This document shows positions 35,207-47,783 of a stretch of 64,000 nucleotides of DNA, in pieces. Positions within the stretch are counted from its first letter, which is position 1. The number at the start of each line of letters is the position of its first letter. Source of the DNA: Capniomyces stellatus (taxonomy: Eukaryota; Kickxellomycota; Harpellomycetes; Harpellales; Legeriomycetaceae). The position numbers and the translations under genes are program-made. Under the pieces are notes generated by a model. That model had not been told where the DNA came from. It searched no databases and was given only the letters and a program-made list of their open reading frames with translations. Location: the NCBI GenBank assembly GCA_001661515.1, contig LUVW01000030.1, positions 1 through 64,000 of the forward strand, in the 5' to 3' direction.

Positions 35207-36910
35207 CTATATACCACCATCTATCGATCTAGCATCAAGCTCCAGTAGCTCTGCCTCTGACATAGATGAATGTAAGAAGGGGTGTTTTCTTAGCTCTACC
35301 CAAGAGTATCTTTTACTTGCTTCCTTTTGCAATAACCCTGAAATCAAATCTTTTAGTTGCAAGGGTATAACTTTCGGCCATACCGGTGTACCATAGATAA
35401 TCTTTTTTTTAAGCTCGGCAACCGATGCAGCATCAAAGGGAGGCTTCCCAACAAACAATTCATATAAAATGACGCCTATACGTATCATCATTGTTACCAC
35501 CACAGTTACGGACGCACAGGTATATCACAACATTGTTTTGAGCGATTGTAACCAGCACACAAATGTCACAGCAATTCTAGCGGGTATTTATACACACTTA
35601 CCAAGGGACCAAAAATCGATTTTGTAGTCGTAGCTGTCACGTAAAATTAGCTCTATGCCATAACAAATAACACCGTGGAAATCACATTTAAAGATTAAAT
35701 CAAGAAACGACAAAAAAATCAAATCATTAAACCGCAAAATAAAATATAATGGGCTTTACCTGGTGCCTAGTAGTGTGATGTAGAGTTAATCCAAAGAAAG
35801 CAGTTCGGTGTTAATTAAAAGTGTTGGTACATATTTATGATTCTTGGTTGCAGGAATCTCGTAATAAAGCTGGTATATAATATTGATTATTAGGGTGAGG
35901 CCAGCTTACCATATATAGCAAAGTTCCTAGATACAAAAAAAATGTTGATTATAAATTTATGCTTTGAATTTCTGCTGGTAACAGGGTCAAGGAAATTAAA
36001 TATGCTCGATTAGTCGCATATAGGCTTTCTTATTTCTTATCCTAAATTACCTTTGATTTTGTTTATAGTAGTAGCAACGCGCTCTTTTCGGAGGTGAATC
36101 GCCAATCCAAAATCGCAAATCTTTACCCTCCCATCAGAACCAATAAGTATATTCTGTGTCTAAAATCATTTACCATTTTAATTCAGATGTGTTACTTACG
36201 ATCCTTCAGATTGAATCGCACACTAACACTATATATATATAAAAGCATGTACTTATATCAACGTGTATTTACTAACCTTCATGTCATGGTGGATAATCCC
36301 TTTTAAATGCAATGCCAATAGACCTGACATTAGCTGGAGCGATATCGATCGGACCTCTTCGGCATTAAGATATTTTCCTTTTTTGATAGCGTACGTGGAT
36401 AAATCGCACTATAACAAGTTATAATTCACCAAGTTATATATATATATGAAACAATAAAGCTGTAGGATATAGTAGACTGAGATTAAAGCTGCATCATCGT
36501 AATTACCTTGCAAAATTCTGTAAAGATATAAATGAACTTTTCGGTTTCAAAATATTTTAGTAATTGTATTATATGAGGGTGCCGCAGACTGTTAAGCAAT
36601 CTGACCTCCTGCAAACATATATTTAATTCGCTCAAAGACTTGGATTCTTTACTAATGACTTTAATAGCGACCAAAACGCCCATTCTTCTGTTTAAAGCCT
36701 AATGATTTTATTTAAATCAACCTTATTGTAGTAAAATGGATTTAACCAAAGGTTTAAATCAAAAAGCTTGATTCAAAGTAAGTAGCCCTAGAAAGCAAAG
36801 TGTAAACATGGTAAATCGAGCACACTTACTTTATAAACTTTGCCAAACTGGCCCTCGCCTATTTGAAACAGGATCGTGTAGTTTTCAAGCTCCTTGTGTT
36901 TTTCGAGCAT
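35207..36910 (-). CDS. Fused/STK36-like serine/threonine kinase
   Basis: Eight exons: 36910-36830, 36698-36507, 36408-36277, 36159-36051, 35926-35910, 35766-35760, 35652-35602, 35475-35207; total 858 nt, 285 aa. Glycine loop IGEGQFGKVYK (17-27), catalytic lysine K40 in VAIK, catalytic loop HHDMKTQN (131-138; D133, N138), CDFGLAI (D151), APE at 178-180, WSLGVILYELFVGKPPF, and KRYSWVELRKHPF near the end. QNILIGSDGRVKICDFG and GTLLYMAPELI closely follow Fused/STK36/TIO and ULK4-type kinases. The protein ends after the kinase domain; the long C-terminal part of animal STK36 is absent. The HRD arginine is histidine. Exons of 17 and 7 nt code YMAP; without the 7-nt exon the APE motif is lost. Substrates cannot be deduced. 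Confidence 0.9.
35760..35766 (-). other. 7-nt microexon of the Fused-like kinase
   Basis: On the minus strand the sequence reads CACTACTAG then GCACCAG then GTAAAG. The seven bases encode Ala-Pro plus the first base of Glu, exactly filling the invariant APE motif between YM of the previous exon and ELILRDSY of the next. Upstream exon phase is 0 and downstream exon supplies AG to complete GAG. Confidence 0.85.
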
Positions 36911-37270
36911 CCTGTGAAATTATTTTTTATTTTTAATGCTTTAGGGGTCTACTTTGTCGAATACTTTGGTTACGTACTGCTTGTTTGTTTAATACGAGAA
37001 AATGTTCTCTGTGTCCCTACTGTTTGTACCACCAAGCCTGGACTTTATCTGGTGTATACTTATCATTACTGTAGCTAAAGCACAAGTTTCTAATTATATA
37101 GTCTATCAAACGACAACAAAAACTGATATAGTCTATCGAAATGCAAAGAAAATATGTTGATTTAGGATTTATTCTCTGCTTTTGCTTTTATTTAACCAAA
37201 CCCAAACTCGCAAATAAAACCTCAATAAAAAATAACAAAGAAACAAAAATTAAACAATTGTACATTCATA
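36911..37270. other. Intergenic upstream of the kinase
   Basis: AT-rich, no gene seen; holds the kinase 5' region. Confidence 0.5.
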
Positions 37271-37924
37271 TTAACAAATCTCAATAAAAAGAAAATTAAA
37301 CATGTATTTCAATAAAAAAAAGTAAATAAACAAATGTAATAAAGTAAAATTGGCTGATTTCAATGAACAGAGATCGATCCCGTCTATGTTGTGTAAATAC
37401 GTATTAGACCGGTGTAAAGGCAAATATGATGTAGTTTTTAAATACCCTATTGGCTCCTTTGATAAGTTCTCAAGCGGTTTATTCATTTTTATTTTTGATA
37501 CACCTAACAATCGAGCAAGCTGCTTCAGAAAACATAGCACTGCACCTTTGGGCCCATAGCGTGATATTTTTTTAAAAGTAAGCATGAGATGTGTTTTCAA
37601 TAAAAAAGCAAATATGATATGTATGTGTACATCAATACTGGACGCTAATAATACAAACTGGCCCAGAAAACATACCAAAGCAACATATTGATATAATTCG
37701 AACTTTTCAGCATGGTTGGATGTATGTTCAAACCATAACCGCGGTGTAATATTTTTGTAGTTTTGAGGATTAAGGTGTACGAATAAGCCAAAAGCTGAGC
37801 AAGCGGGATAAAGTAAATGAAAAGTGAAAACAAGATTTTTCAAAAATAAGCAGTTATAGTTAGGGTAAAATACGGAATGTTTTGACGAATAATATAGCGT
37901 CACTGCTGTAGTTGACTGAGCCAA
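37271..37924 (-). CDS. Possible hypothetical membrane protein (unresolved model)
   Basis: A 217-codon frame is open on the minus strand, unusually long for this AT content, which argues for present or past coding. It begins with TTG; the first in-frame ATG comes only around codon 114, so either an upstream exon or introns are missing from this model. A second same-strand frame (37833-37645) is also open, and GT-AG signals (for example GCTTTG then GTATGT near 37677) would allow splicing between them. Hydrophobic stretches such as YVALVCFLGQFVLLASSIDV and a later QLARLLGVSKIKMNKPL segment are visible. I do not recognise a family. Confidence 0.3.
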   Translation of the reverse strand: MAQSTTAVTLYYSSKHSVFYPNYNCLFLKNLVFTFHLLYPACSAFGLFVHLNPQNYKNITPRLWFEHTSNHAEKFELYQYVALVCFLGQFVLLASSIDVHIHIIFAFLLKTHLMLTFKKISRYGPKGAVLCFLKQLARLLGVSKIKMNKPLENLSKEPIGYLKTTSYLPLHRSNTYLHNIDGIDLCSLKSANFTLLHLFIYFFLLKYMFNFLFIEIC

Positions 37925-39454
37925 AAAAAGAAACCCATGCGTTTGTAATTTTTGCTTTCAGTCTATTTGGGTGCTCTTAAATCATCCTGGATTCTTAACT
38001 AAAGGTCGTGTTGTACCATAGTAGCTCTAGGTATTGTGAAAGACTTGCTGGTGTTTTTTACTTTTATTTTGGCTTTTATTTTGACTTTATTTTGGCTTTT
38101 GTTTATGTATGTTTTTGTTTTTGCTCCCATTTAATTTTTGCAATTGGAAAAATCGCTGGGAATCTCCTTTACAGCTTTGAATTAGACGTTTTATATAACG
38201 TCGCCTAGCCTGCCTGTTTGGAACAAGAGATGGGATCAAAATGATCGAGAAAAACAGAAAACTGATGCAGGGGAAATAACACTTTTACTTTAAAACTACC
38301 CCGTTAATATTATAGGTACATTTTCCATACAATTAGTAGGTGGAGATTAAGTGCCAATTGGTATTGTTACTTTAAGTATAAAACCGGTTTATTAATAAAA
38401 AGCGCCTAATTACAGCAATTGAAAAGCAAGTACATTAATAATTGAAGCTAAAAACGTTTAAATGAAATCTTTGGCTACAGCCAATCTCAAATAAATGTGA
38501 TGGTAAAAGCAACTTTTACTTTTACGAACTTTGGTTAATTGATGGTAAGTAAGGTTATAGGGAACCATACTAGATCAACTTTGTTTAATACAATTTTTGC
38601 TTTATTTTTAATTTGAATGGACTGTTTGTAAGTAATATATAGCCAGGAAATCAGTTTAGAAAACAATTTAGATCCAATGGTGTTGCGGTATTAGTTAATC
38701 ACACATAGAATTGTTGAGGTAGCCAAACCAAATTCACCATCCTAGAAGCAAAAAAAAGAGAAAAAAAGAAAAAAAACAAGGTATATTTTAAATTCAGTAA
38801 TTGGTTATTCAAAGATGATTATGTGATTGAAAAAGCAAAGCTCGGCTTTAGCGTGTTATTATTGGCTTTGTTAATTTCGGTTTGGTTCATGGCCACGTGA
38901 AGAGACTTTTGTTACAAAACCGACATTTAAAAGAGAAAAAGCTAGCAATTATTTGGCGAGTTTTTCAACTTTAATGGCAAGAACATACCTTTTTTTTTAA
39001 CGAAGTTAAGCAACTCATTATCAATGCTTTATATTTTTTGAGTGAGTAGAAAAAACTAAATTAATATAAACAGACTTGTGGAAACTGATTAATTTGCAAC
39101 GTTGTACTGTTAAAAAAAGAATACTTGATCCTAGCTTTTATTGCTTTTTGAAACTAATCGTTCGAGGTAGTATAGAATATTTATACTTCAAAAAGAATCG
39201 AGTTTGATATTATAGCACACACATATACCAACATTTTTGTTTTGTAAAACAGGTCCAAATCATAGCTTTCTATTAGCAGGTTTGCCTTTATCGAAATTAA
39301 TTAGCGTAAAATAAAAAAAGGAGTTTTCGCGTCGGAATACGAGTGGCAAATTTACAAGTGAAAAAAAAGCGAGGCTATTAATTAGTATTCAAAAGAATAG
39401 TGATCTGAACTGGACAATAGATATAATATAGTTCTGTTAGGCTTGCAAGCGGCA
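37925..39454. other. Intergenic
   Basis: AT-rich, no credible frame. A run of repeated TTTTATTTTGGCTTTT-type units lies near 38058-38105. Confidence 0.5.
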
Positions 39455-41285
39455 ATGGAAATGGAAACAGATAATCCAGGGAGTATCACTGAAACCAATT
39501 TCTTTAGCCCTACTAACAACGCAACAATGGATACAATTATGGATATCGATTTAAACCCATCAACTTTAACAAATAATATCGGTGTTACAAAGATGCCCGA
39601 GAATATACAGACTAGCAGCATTGCCGGTTTAAACGCAACGCCAAAAATGACAATTGCGGCCCAGCCTAACATTTCCACTATCAACATGGAGTACCAACCG
39701 GGATTTTTGCCCTTTAAACCGATAGCGATGAAACTGCCTGATCCCAAAAAGGTAAGAGCGGCGGCCAAGGCGGCAGCAAAGGCAACCAAGGCGGCGGAAA
39801 AGGAGGCTAGAATAGCACTGCGGGAGCTGAAGAAGAAAAAGGCTTTAGCAGCAATAGGTACGCAATTATATTTACTTTGGAAATAGCATCAAATAAATGA
39901 GTTTGGAAAAGGCAAGGTTTCCTTGCGATAGTAGGTATTAGTGCCACACGGTGTTTTTTATGAGTAAATTCCATTAAATTTATTTTTTTCCCTTTTGAAG
40001 CAATACGAATGATACTAAAGACAGTAATAAAACTTTAATAGCCAAAAAGAAGCTTCAGAAGGAGAACGCGGTGCTACAGAACTCACCGGATAGTAGCGGA
40101 GATGCACCACTGTCCAATGATGAAAGTACAAAGTCTACTAAGCAAAAGGCGGACGCGACTAAGCTGAAAATCAAAGTGTACCACAAATTTTCAGAATCCA
40201 CCACACCATATAAAAGCAAGTCGGCGAAGGCAGTGCATGAGCTTGCAAGAAAGGTATCTGTTAACGAGCCTGAGGAGCTGTACAAGTACTTGTTTTTAAA
40301 GTCGAGACATGGAAAGGACTACTGGACCAAGATAAACCCCGACAACAGATCAAGAGAGGTTTTGCAAAACATTAGGCTTTTGCATTTCAATAACGGTAAC
40401 GATCACAAGTACAAGTCTACAATTCTTGCACTGGTAGCTGAGCATTACTCTAGAAAAGAGCTGGTTGAAGCAGGATTTCTGTTTTCAAGAAACCAGTACG
40501 AAACAGCGCGCAAAAAGTCTAAAAACAGAGATTACTCCTTCAGCGATTACCAAAGGAAAATACCAGACTCGAGAAAGCCAATAGCCGAAGAGGGAATGAC
40601 GATTATTTTCAAATTTCTGATCAAATGTTCCAAAATGACATCAGGTACTATGCGCCGTGGAGACATCCCGAGACTGGAGTTTGAGGGAAACACAATGAAC
40701 CTGCCTGACCCCAGCTACGTACCTATTTACCACCTGAAAAAAACAAAACGAGATGTTTACAAGCTGATCAAGGAGGAGCACCCATCTCTGAAGCTCTGCT
40801 TAAGTACTTTCTACAGATACATTCCTAGAAACTTCAAGTTTTTGCAAAGCTCGGTTCCTAAAAAACCCAAGTCAGCACCAATTGTAACTAATACATTAGT
40901 AGTAGCGTCACCACAAGGCGTCCAAAACAACCAGGGCATTCAAAACAACCAGAGCATTCAGAACAACCAAGGCATCCAGAGCAACCAGGGCATTCAGAGC
41001 AACCAGGGCATTCAAAACTTACAGTCAATACAGATACCACAAGCCACACAAACTTTACAAAGCTCACAGGGTGTACACATTAGACAGTTAGGCCAAATGA
41101 GCCATATGAATCAGATGAGTCAAATCAGCCAGATGGGGCAGATAGGTCAAATCCACTTGATGGACTCAATGAATCACTTGAATCAAATGAACAACATTAA
41201 CCACATGAGCCATATGGCGCAAATGCTTCCTATAGGATCATTAGGCCAAAACAATCAATTGAATAACCAGATCAATAAGCAGTAG
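39455..41285 (+). CDS. Uncharacterised nuclear-type protein with Q/N/M-rich tail
   Basis: Exons 39455-39857 and 40042-41285 give 548 aa; the 184-nt intron splits Ile-Ala inside a predicted coiled coil. Start is the ATG of MEMETDNPG; a slightly longer frame needs TTG. Residues about 108-150 are Ala/Lys/Glu-rich (KAAAKATKAAEKEARIAL, KKKLQKENAVLQ) and should form a basic helix. Residues 256-404 form a compact, Lys-rich region (STILALVAEHYSRKELVEAG, NQYETARKKS, LCLSTFYRYIPRNF) that looks like two helical DNA-binding-like halves separated by a linker; I do not recognise the family. Residues 425-548 are almost only Gln, Asn, Met, Ser and Ile, with repeats of GIQNNQ/GIQSNQ and QMSQM/HMSHM. A transcriptional regulator is a reasonable guess, no more. 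Confidence 0.85.
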
Positions 41286-41822
41286 TCGAGTATCAAAAGT
41301 CAGTAGATCTGATGGCGCTTTGTAACTTTTACTGCTAGAGAATTTAAACACGCCTAAATCTCCGTAATATCAAATCAAACATAACATCAGTGCAAAATGT
41401 TAGCGCTACTAGCAATGGTAGTAGTACCGCTTTCTTTCTTTTTTTTCTCTCGCTATTTTTTGTTTTCAACAGTGTTCAAGTACGTCTTTGCTATAAACCA
41501 AAGCTTTAATTTTCTTTTATGTAAACCAAACTAGTTTTAGCTCTATAATTTGCATATATATTTTAATGTTATTACTTTCTAGATATAATAATCCCAAGTA
41601 TTGTTAGTTTTACTTTGCCACATCATCACTTTTACAGAAATGGCTTGATCGAAACTAGCAATGATCTTTTTCACTTAATTTAATAATAATAAAAAATAGT
41701 CAAGAGTTTGGAAAATTATATTGTTGACTTAAAGAAAAAAGAAAACCAAGATGGATCAAGAAAAACCAAAATAATAATAAATGATACCCACGTTAACTAA
41801 TTGAAGTGAGCGATGATTTAAT
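41286..41822. other. Convergent 3' intergenic region
   Basis: Lies between two genes transcribed toward each other (548-aa protein + and IDH2 -). AT-rich with no gene; both 3' ends and polyadenylation signals should be here. Confidence 0.6.
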
Positions 41823-43611
41823 TTAGTTTGATTTTTGGATCAAGTTGCGAATAATTGCGTTTGTGAATTCAGAAGTAGTGCCTTTGCCTCCCAAATCGCC
41901 TGTTAGGTGTTGAGCTTCTCCGATGGTATTTAAAGTAGCGTCTCTAATCAAAGTGGCCTTATCAGCCAAATTCATGTGATCCAACATCATACATGCTGAA
42001 AGAATCAAGGCAGTTGGGTTGGCCATGTTTTTCCCTGCAATATCAGGTGCAGTTCCGTGAACCTAAGTGTGTTTGTGTTTTTTTTTTCACACCCAAAAAA
42101 ATAAAGGCAATATCAACAGAGATAATGATGTTAGTCTCAATAACACGCTACAAACAAGCTGATTGGAAGATGAGGGGAGAAAAGAAAAAGCAGCAACAAG
42201 ACAAGGTAAAAACGTTACTATGGTATTTTTTTTAAAAAAAAACTTACAGATTCAAAGATTGAAGCGTCTTTTCCGATGTTTCCGGATGGAGTAAGCCCAA
42301 GTCCACCAATCAAACCGGCGCACATATCGGACAAAATGTCACCATACAAGTTAGGCATAACCATAACGGTTGAGTCGTAGATCTTTGGATTTTGGACAAT
42401 TTCCAAACATGCACGATCAAGCAAAATGCTTTCAAGCTTGACATTAGGATATTCGGCACCAATATCACGGCAAGCTTGCAAGAACATGCCGTCCGAAAGC
42501 TTCATAATGTTGGCCTTGTGCACAACAGTGACGTGGTTTCTACCACTGCTTTGTGCATACTCAAAAGCGAATTTGGCTACTCTGCGACTGGCAGGCATTG
42601 TGATGAGTTTGATTGACTGCATCACACCGCTTACAACCTCATGTTCAATACCCGAGTACTCTCCCTCAGTGTTTTCACGAATCAGAACCGTGTCAACATT
42701 TTGGTAAAGCGTTTTGTATCCTGGGATACTCTTGCATGGTCTAACATTAGCATACAGGTTAAAGGCTCTGCGTAATGTCAAATTGAGCGAAACAAATCCT
42801 TTTCCAATTGGTGTCATCAGTGGTCCTATTTATTTATACCATCAACGTCTTTAGTTCCGTGATTTACGTACCTAACTTGCTCTCTCGTTTCTATTTAATT
42901 TTTCATTCACTCGTTTTATCGCGTTGAATTCAGGTAATCCAAAGCTTCTACTTACCTTTAAGAGCAATCTTGTTTTTCATAATGGAAGTCACTGCTGCTT
43001 GTGGAAGATGTGTTTTTCCATTAACAAGAACTGGGGTGATTTCTACACTTTCCCATTCAATTGGAACCTATTTCCGGTTACAACCCTCTTAGTTTACTTT
43101 TGTTTCAAATGCCAACAACCCGCCTCAATCCAACACTACACATTTTATCACCGCCATCCTTTAAATATATATATATATATCTAACTTCTTACCTTGGCAG
43201 CATTGAAAATCTTTACAACTGACTCCGAGATTTCTGGTCCAATACCATCTCCTGGGATCAAAGTGGCTACATAATTTCCGTTATCATTCTTAACTCCTTC
43301 GTACGAGCCAATTGCCTTTTGTGATGCGCTGCTGTACAATCTTTGTGCAACATTCTACAAGCACATTTTAAAAAGATTCAAACTTTTCAATTAATCTTGC
43401 CAACTTTACTTTTATATATCTATCCAAACAGGCGTTATTCTCTTTTCTTATGCCTTATTGTGTCTTCTTATTCTTCCAGTAAAGTTAGTCTACTTTTGCT
43501 TTACAAAGAAACCATGGTCTTCCATTTAATCTAAAAAAAAACTCAGGTCTACGATTGTACCTATGTTTATACCTTTATGTTCAAAGCTGGTCTAACTGTC
43601 GATTTAAGCAT
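41823..43611 (-). CDS. IDH2: NAD-dependent isocitrate dehydrogenase, catalytic subunit, mitochondrial
   Basis: Five exons: 43611-43573, 43354-43193, 43067-42956, 42825-42248, 42062-41823; 1,131 nt, 376 aa. The 39-nt first exon ([13 protein letters not shown]) plus [12 protein letters not shown] reads as a mitochondrial presequence. Then [133 protein letters not shown] and HGTAPDIAG follow the catalytic (Idh2/IDH3A) type rather than regulatory Idh1. It oxidises isocitrate to 2-oxoglutarate in the TCA cycle as a heteromer with Idh1, which is not in the window. All four introns are GT-AG, 125-218 nt. Confidence 0.95.
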
Positions 43612-46075
43612 TTTTCTTTTTTTTATTCGTCTGTACAAATCTACTGTCTAATCAAACTCTTATACCTTGGTCTATTGGAAACAAGTATTTTAAGCCCGTA
43701 TGTTACTCTAATAAGTTATCCTTTTCTTTAAAGGTGTTTTTTGGTAGCTTTTTGAGGAAAAAAAGTCAATATTTAAAACTCAAATTCAAACTAAGGGAAT
43801 TGAAAAAAAAAAAAATTCCTATTAGCATTTTGTGTAGTTATAATTGGAATATTCGAGCTTATTTTTTTTTTGTCTTTATGAAAACTATTTTTTTTTGGCC
43901 ATCTATTTGCCCTTTTTATTCATCTTAATATAAAATTTTTACCCTAAACCTTATTCGCCTACATTCCTTTATCACAGTGTATTTTTTTTTTTTTTCAATT
44001 CCAAAAATTCAGGCCAATTTAAGTTTTCTCTGGAATACCATTTGTTAAAATTGACCTTCTTAAACTTGCAACTAAAAAAAAAATTATCCTTCACTACCAA
44101 TAAATTTATTTCATTTTCAATTAGATTATTTAGTTTTTTTTACTTTTTGAGTTTGGAAATCAAAGTCAACTAAATAAATAAACAAGACATTTTATTGGCT
44201 TAAAATAAACAGATAAAAGCTTAAATAAATGATTAAACAAAACGGATTTTTTTCTTTTTTTTATATTGGAATTATAGTGCTTTTTTTTTGCTAATCTACA
44301 TTCTGCTTTCTTGGATTTAGATCTAAAAAACGAAATTTTTGCGCTTTGTTTATTTGTGAATGGCTTTTAAAATTTTCACAAATTACGTTATACTATTGGT
44401 TAATAATTGTTATTTTTATCAGTTCACTGTTACATTCTTCCACTGCCCCACTTTTTTTTTTGACTTTACCTTTTTTATTGAAGTATTAATTAACAATTTG
44501 ACAGAAGGCACAAAAATAATTGAGCGCTGATTTTTCTGTAATGGGATTGACCAACTTGGCTTTCTTATCTCCGTTTAATCAAAAGCTCTTAAACGGACTG
44601 GTGATTATTAGATAAGATTCGAGAATATAGGTAGCTGGGTTTTAAGATAAATGACAGTGTGTTCTATCCGTAAGGTCAATAAAGGTATTTTTTTTTCCAC
44701 ATTATTGAAACGTCTTCTTTTCCATCACTTTAGCTTAACAAGCTCACTAACTCGAGCCTTAACCTCACAAATAGTTTGGCACTGTTCATTATTGAAAACG
44801 ATTTTCAGGGTGGGAGTAGCTGGTGGTGATAGTTTCGGCCCAAAATATGCTTATCTCAGCCAAAACTGCTCGTCGTCTAGATAAGACTAAAACTACGCTT
44901 GCCCAAGCCCAGACCTAATTTGCCAAAAACAAAAACAAAATAAATATTAAGCTTGATGAATAATGTTTTGGTAATATATTCAAAATATGAACCAGTTAAC
45001 CAAATGCAAGTATTAGCCAGTTTAAGTGCCCAATTTAACCTAAGACTTGATATTGTGGAATCCTTGGTATTAACCAAGTATAATACTGTGCGATTCGTAA
45101 GTATACGGCAAAATACTTGACTTTGTATTGGATTAAAACAAAAGCAACTTGGCTTCAGTTTCCCCATTCTCAGTAATGAATTTTACAATGTGTAAATTAC
45201 ATTTTAGTTCTCGTACTGCTATTAATATCGTTAGTGTCATTATTGACAACCTTATAAAATAGTAGCGCACAAGGATAAATACATTATTGCAATAAAGCAA
45301 AAGGATAAATATTTTGTTGACAATAAATAAAATGAAACAATAAATAAAAACATGTTGTTGATTCTATTGCCAATAAATCATACTAATAAGCAAAAGAATA
45401 AATAGAACATTACAACAACATCGACTTTCTTAAAAATCAACACAAAGCTATGGTTTATTTGGCATACCAGGATCCAATCCAAACTAGAGTCACCACAACT
45501 ACCACAACTACTACAGACGCAGTTAAAAGTATATTGTAATGTCAAAATAGGAACAAACTTAAAAGCATGATGACAATTTTTTTGCTTTAAAATATGCAAC
45601 ATTTGTACGTTGATTTACCAATAGAATAAAGTATTAAAATGTCGCAACAACTTATTAAAATATCCAACAATGCTGATCCAAGATTCATACGTATTAAAGC
45701 ACGTTTCGACTAGTGAAACAGAATAATTACTGTTTACTCTTCTGCAGCATGATACTTTATTATGTGATAAACATATACATTTCACAATTGATGGTTTATT
45801 TTTCTAACTGAGTTTAAACTGTTTACACCAAGCCCTGGGCTTTATTCATTAGTTAGAAAATTGACTACTCAAAGCTAGTGAATATATTTACACATTTTAG
45901 CTTCGAATTTGTCTTTTCTAACAGTAATACTCATCAATTCTGGCGTTTAAAGTTTATAACAATATTTTTTTCTATATTTGAAAACCCAACTATTATCTAA
46001 AATCTTTACATCGGATATCCACCGTTGACTTAATACACTAGTCTGTCAGAACAAACCCAGTAGTAATTACACAAT
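43612..46075. other. Long AT-rich intergenic stretch
   Basis: Rich in poly-T and poly-A runs. Around 44.65-44.88 kb both strands carry exon-like blocks (minus-strand TLKIVFNNEQCQTICEVKAR is the most protein-like), but I could not assemble a consistent gene. A 96-codon minus-strand frame at 45167-44877 has no recognised motif. Confidence 0.4.
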
Positions 46076-47783
46076 ATGGACAAGGGTTTAGTATCGATAG
46101 ATTATAGACTAAATACAAGTAAGTTACTGAATACACTTATACATGAGCAATAAAAATAAAGTAGCCGTGTATCGTGTGTCCATTTAATATCACCGATTAT
46201 AAAGTTAACACTAATAGAGACGTTTACCTGGGTAAAATAAAATAATAATTATTGAAATTTTATAGACAAAGAGTACTTGGATATACTGGGCGAGCTTCTC
46301 GGCCATGTGTCTCACTTGGTAAATCCTCAGGAGCATAAGGTGATGTGTTTGTTGTTAGATGAGTGTCTTGCCTTACTTCTATCCAAGGGGTGCTTGCTAA
46401 ACCACAAAATAGACTTTAAAGGTATACACAAAGCTGCAGTTGATATCTTCCCTTTAGGGTTACTGCATCATAAGGTCATGTTCTCTCTGAATACACTTTC
46501 AGAAAAGCTTGGCAGGGCAATAGTAAATGGAACATACATTGCATCAAACAGCACCGAAGATGCTTTGAACAGAATCAGAGTAGGCGTGGTTTCCATAATA
46601 ATAGCCAAACTGACATTTGTAGATGGAAGAATAGGGTTTTTAAGCTCCCCTACGGCACCAGAATATACTAATCCGGTTGCAGCAGCTTGTTTCGGCGTGA
46701 TATTTAGCGTATCAAAGTACTTGGAATTCACGCTCTCGCGTAAAGTAAACGAGCACCCAGAGGACGAGGGCATACACTTTTTGGTAGAGACATTTAAGTT
46801 TGATAAACAGATGTCACCGCTATTTAAACAGCTTCCAATTCTTCAAATGCTCGTATATGAGAAAAGCACCAAAGATCATCTATCTGTGGACACATATTTC
46901 TCGACGGATTTAGGTAAAAATATGCGTTCAGTAAATAACAAAAGTTTATCTTACAAGTTTTTAATTGTTTTTTGGTTTGCGGCTGGTACTAACCTGAAAG
47001 TAGCGTTGAGATTAACTGTGCTATTTGCTCCTTGCTAACGTAAAGTGCAATAAACCCCCTTATTTTTTTGTAGAAGCAAAACCGTATGGCAATGACTATT
47101 TTTTTGACCAGATGTTCTTAAAGTCGGGTATTAGGTTTGACTCAAGCTTTCCAAAACTCCCTAAAAAGAAAAGATCGCTACTAAAGAAGCTGTCTATCAC
47201 AATAAGTACAAAACACGGCGAAAGTATGACTGATTACGGGCTTGTTACCACTAGCGATGTTTTAATCAGGACACCTAACTCGGACTCTATTGAGTTTGAA
47301 GAACTACTAAAAAGCGGCAAAACTCTTATTACAACGTTCGAAACTACTTTTGACAGTAGCCATATAAACAAACACTCGCCACTTGGAGGTTTGTGTGGTC
47401 AGGATATTTGTACATCAGTTGCTACTGATGCTGAGCATGAGCAATTAGAGAAATTCAACGTCAACCCGTGCAACAACAACCTTAAAGACCTGCAATCGGT
47501 CTCAACACACTTTACCGAGTTGAAAAAGTTTAACCCCGATTCGCGTGCATTCACAGCCAAGTCGCATACAATTTCGGACATATCAAAGATATTTTCTGAA
47601 TTGCGACCAAACACAGGTATGAGCTCTACAAGCACCGATATGGACTGCCAAACGCCGGTCCCAAAGTCAGATAATATATCGGATAGAAAGAGCGGAGCCT
47701 CTAAACCCAGCAGATTAAGTATGGATTTTATTGGAAGCGTTGCAAGCAAGATCCACTTGACTAAAAACACCCATAATTCCTAG
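46076..47783 (+). CDS. Hypothetical protein, 466 aa, helical N-half and Ser/Thr-rich C-half
   Basis: Exons 46076-46118, 46266-46913 and 47074-47783, introns 147 and 160 nt, all phases consistent. The start ATG (MDKGLVSIDYRLNT) opens a 43-nt first exon. Residues about 15-230 look helical and globular (EYLDILGELLGHVSHLV, HKVMCLLLDECLALLLSKG, ALNRIRVGVVSIIIAKLTF). A basic KLPKKKRSLLKKLSI stretch is at about 261-275 and may be a nuclear localisation signal. The last 180 residues are Ser/Thr/Asn-rich and probably disordered. I do not recognise any domain, and no membrane segment or catalytic motif is obvious. The gene is real by its three-exon continuity over 467 codons. Confidence 0.8.

Noticed and set aside
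44651..45167. Exon-like blocks on both strands
   Set aside because: Both strands carry open blocks with plausible donors and acceptors, but no combination gave a start, consistent phases and a recognisable protein.
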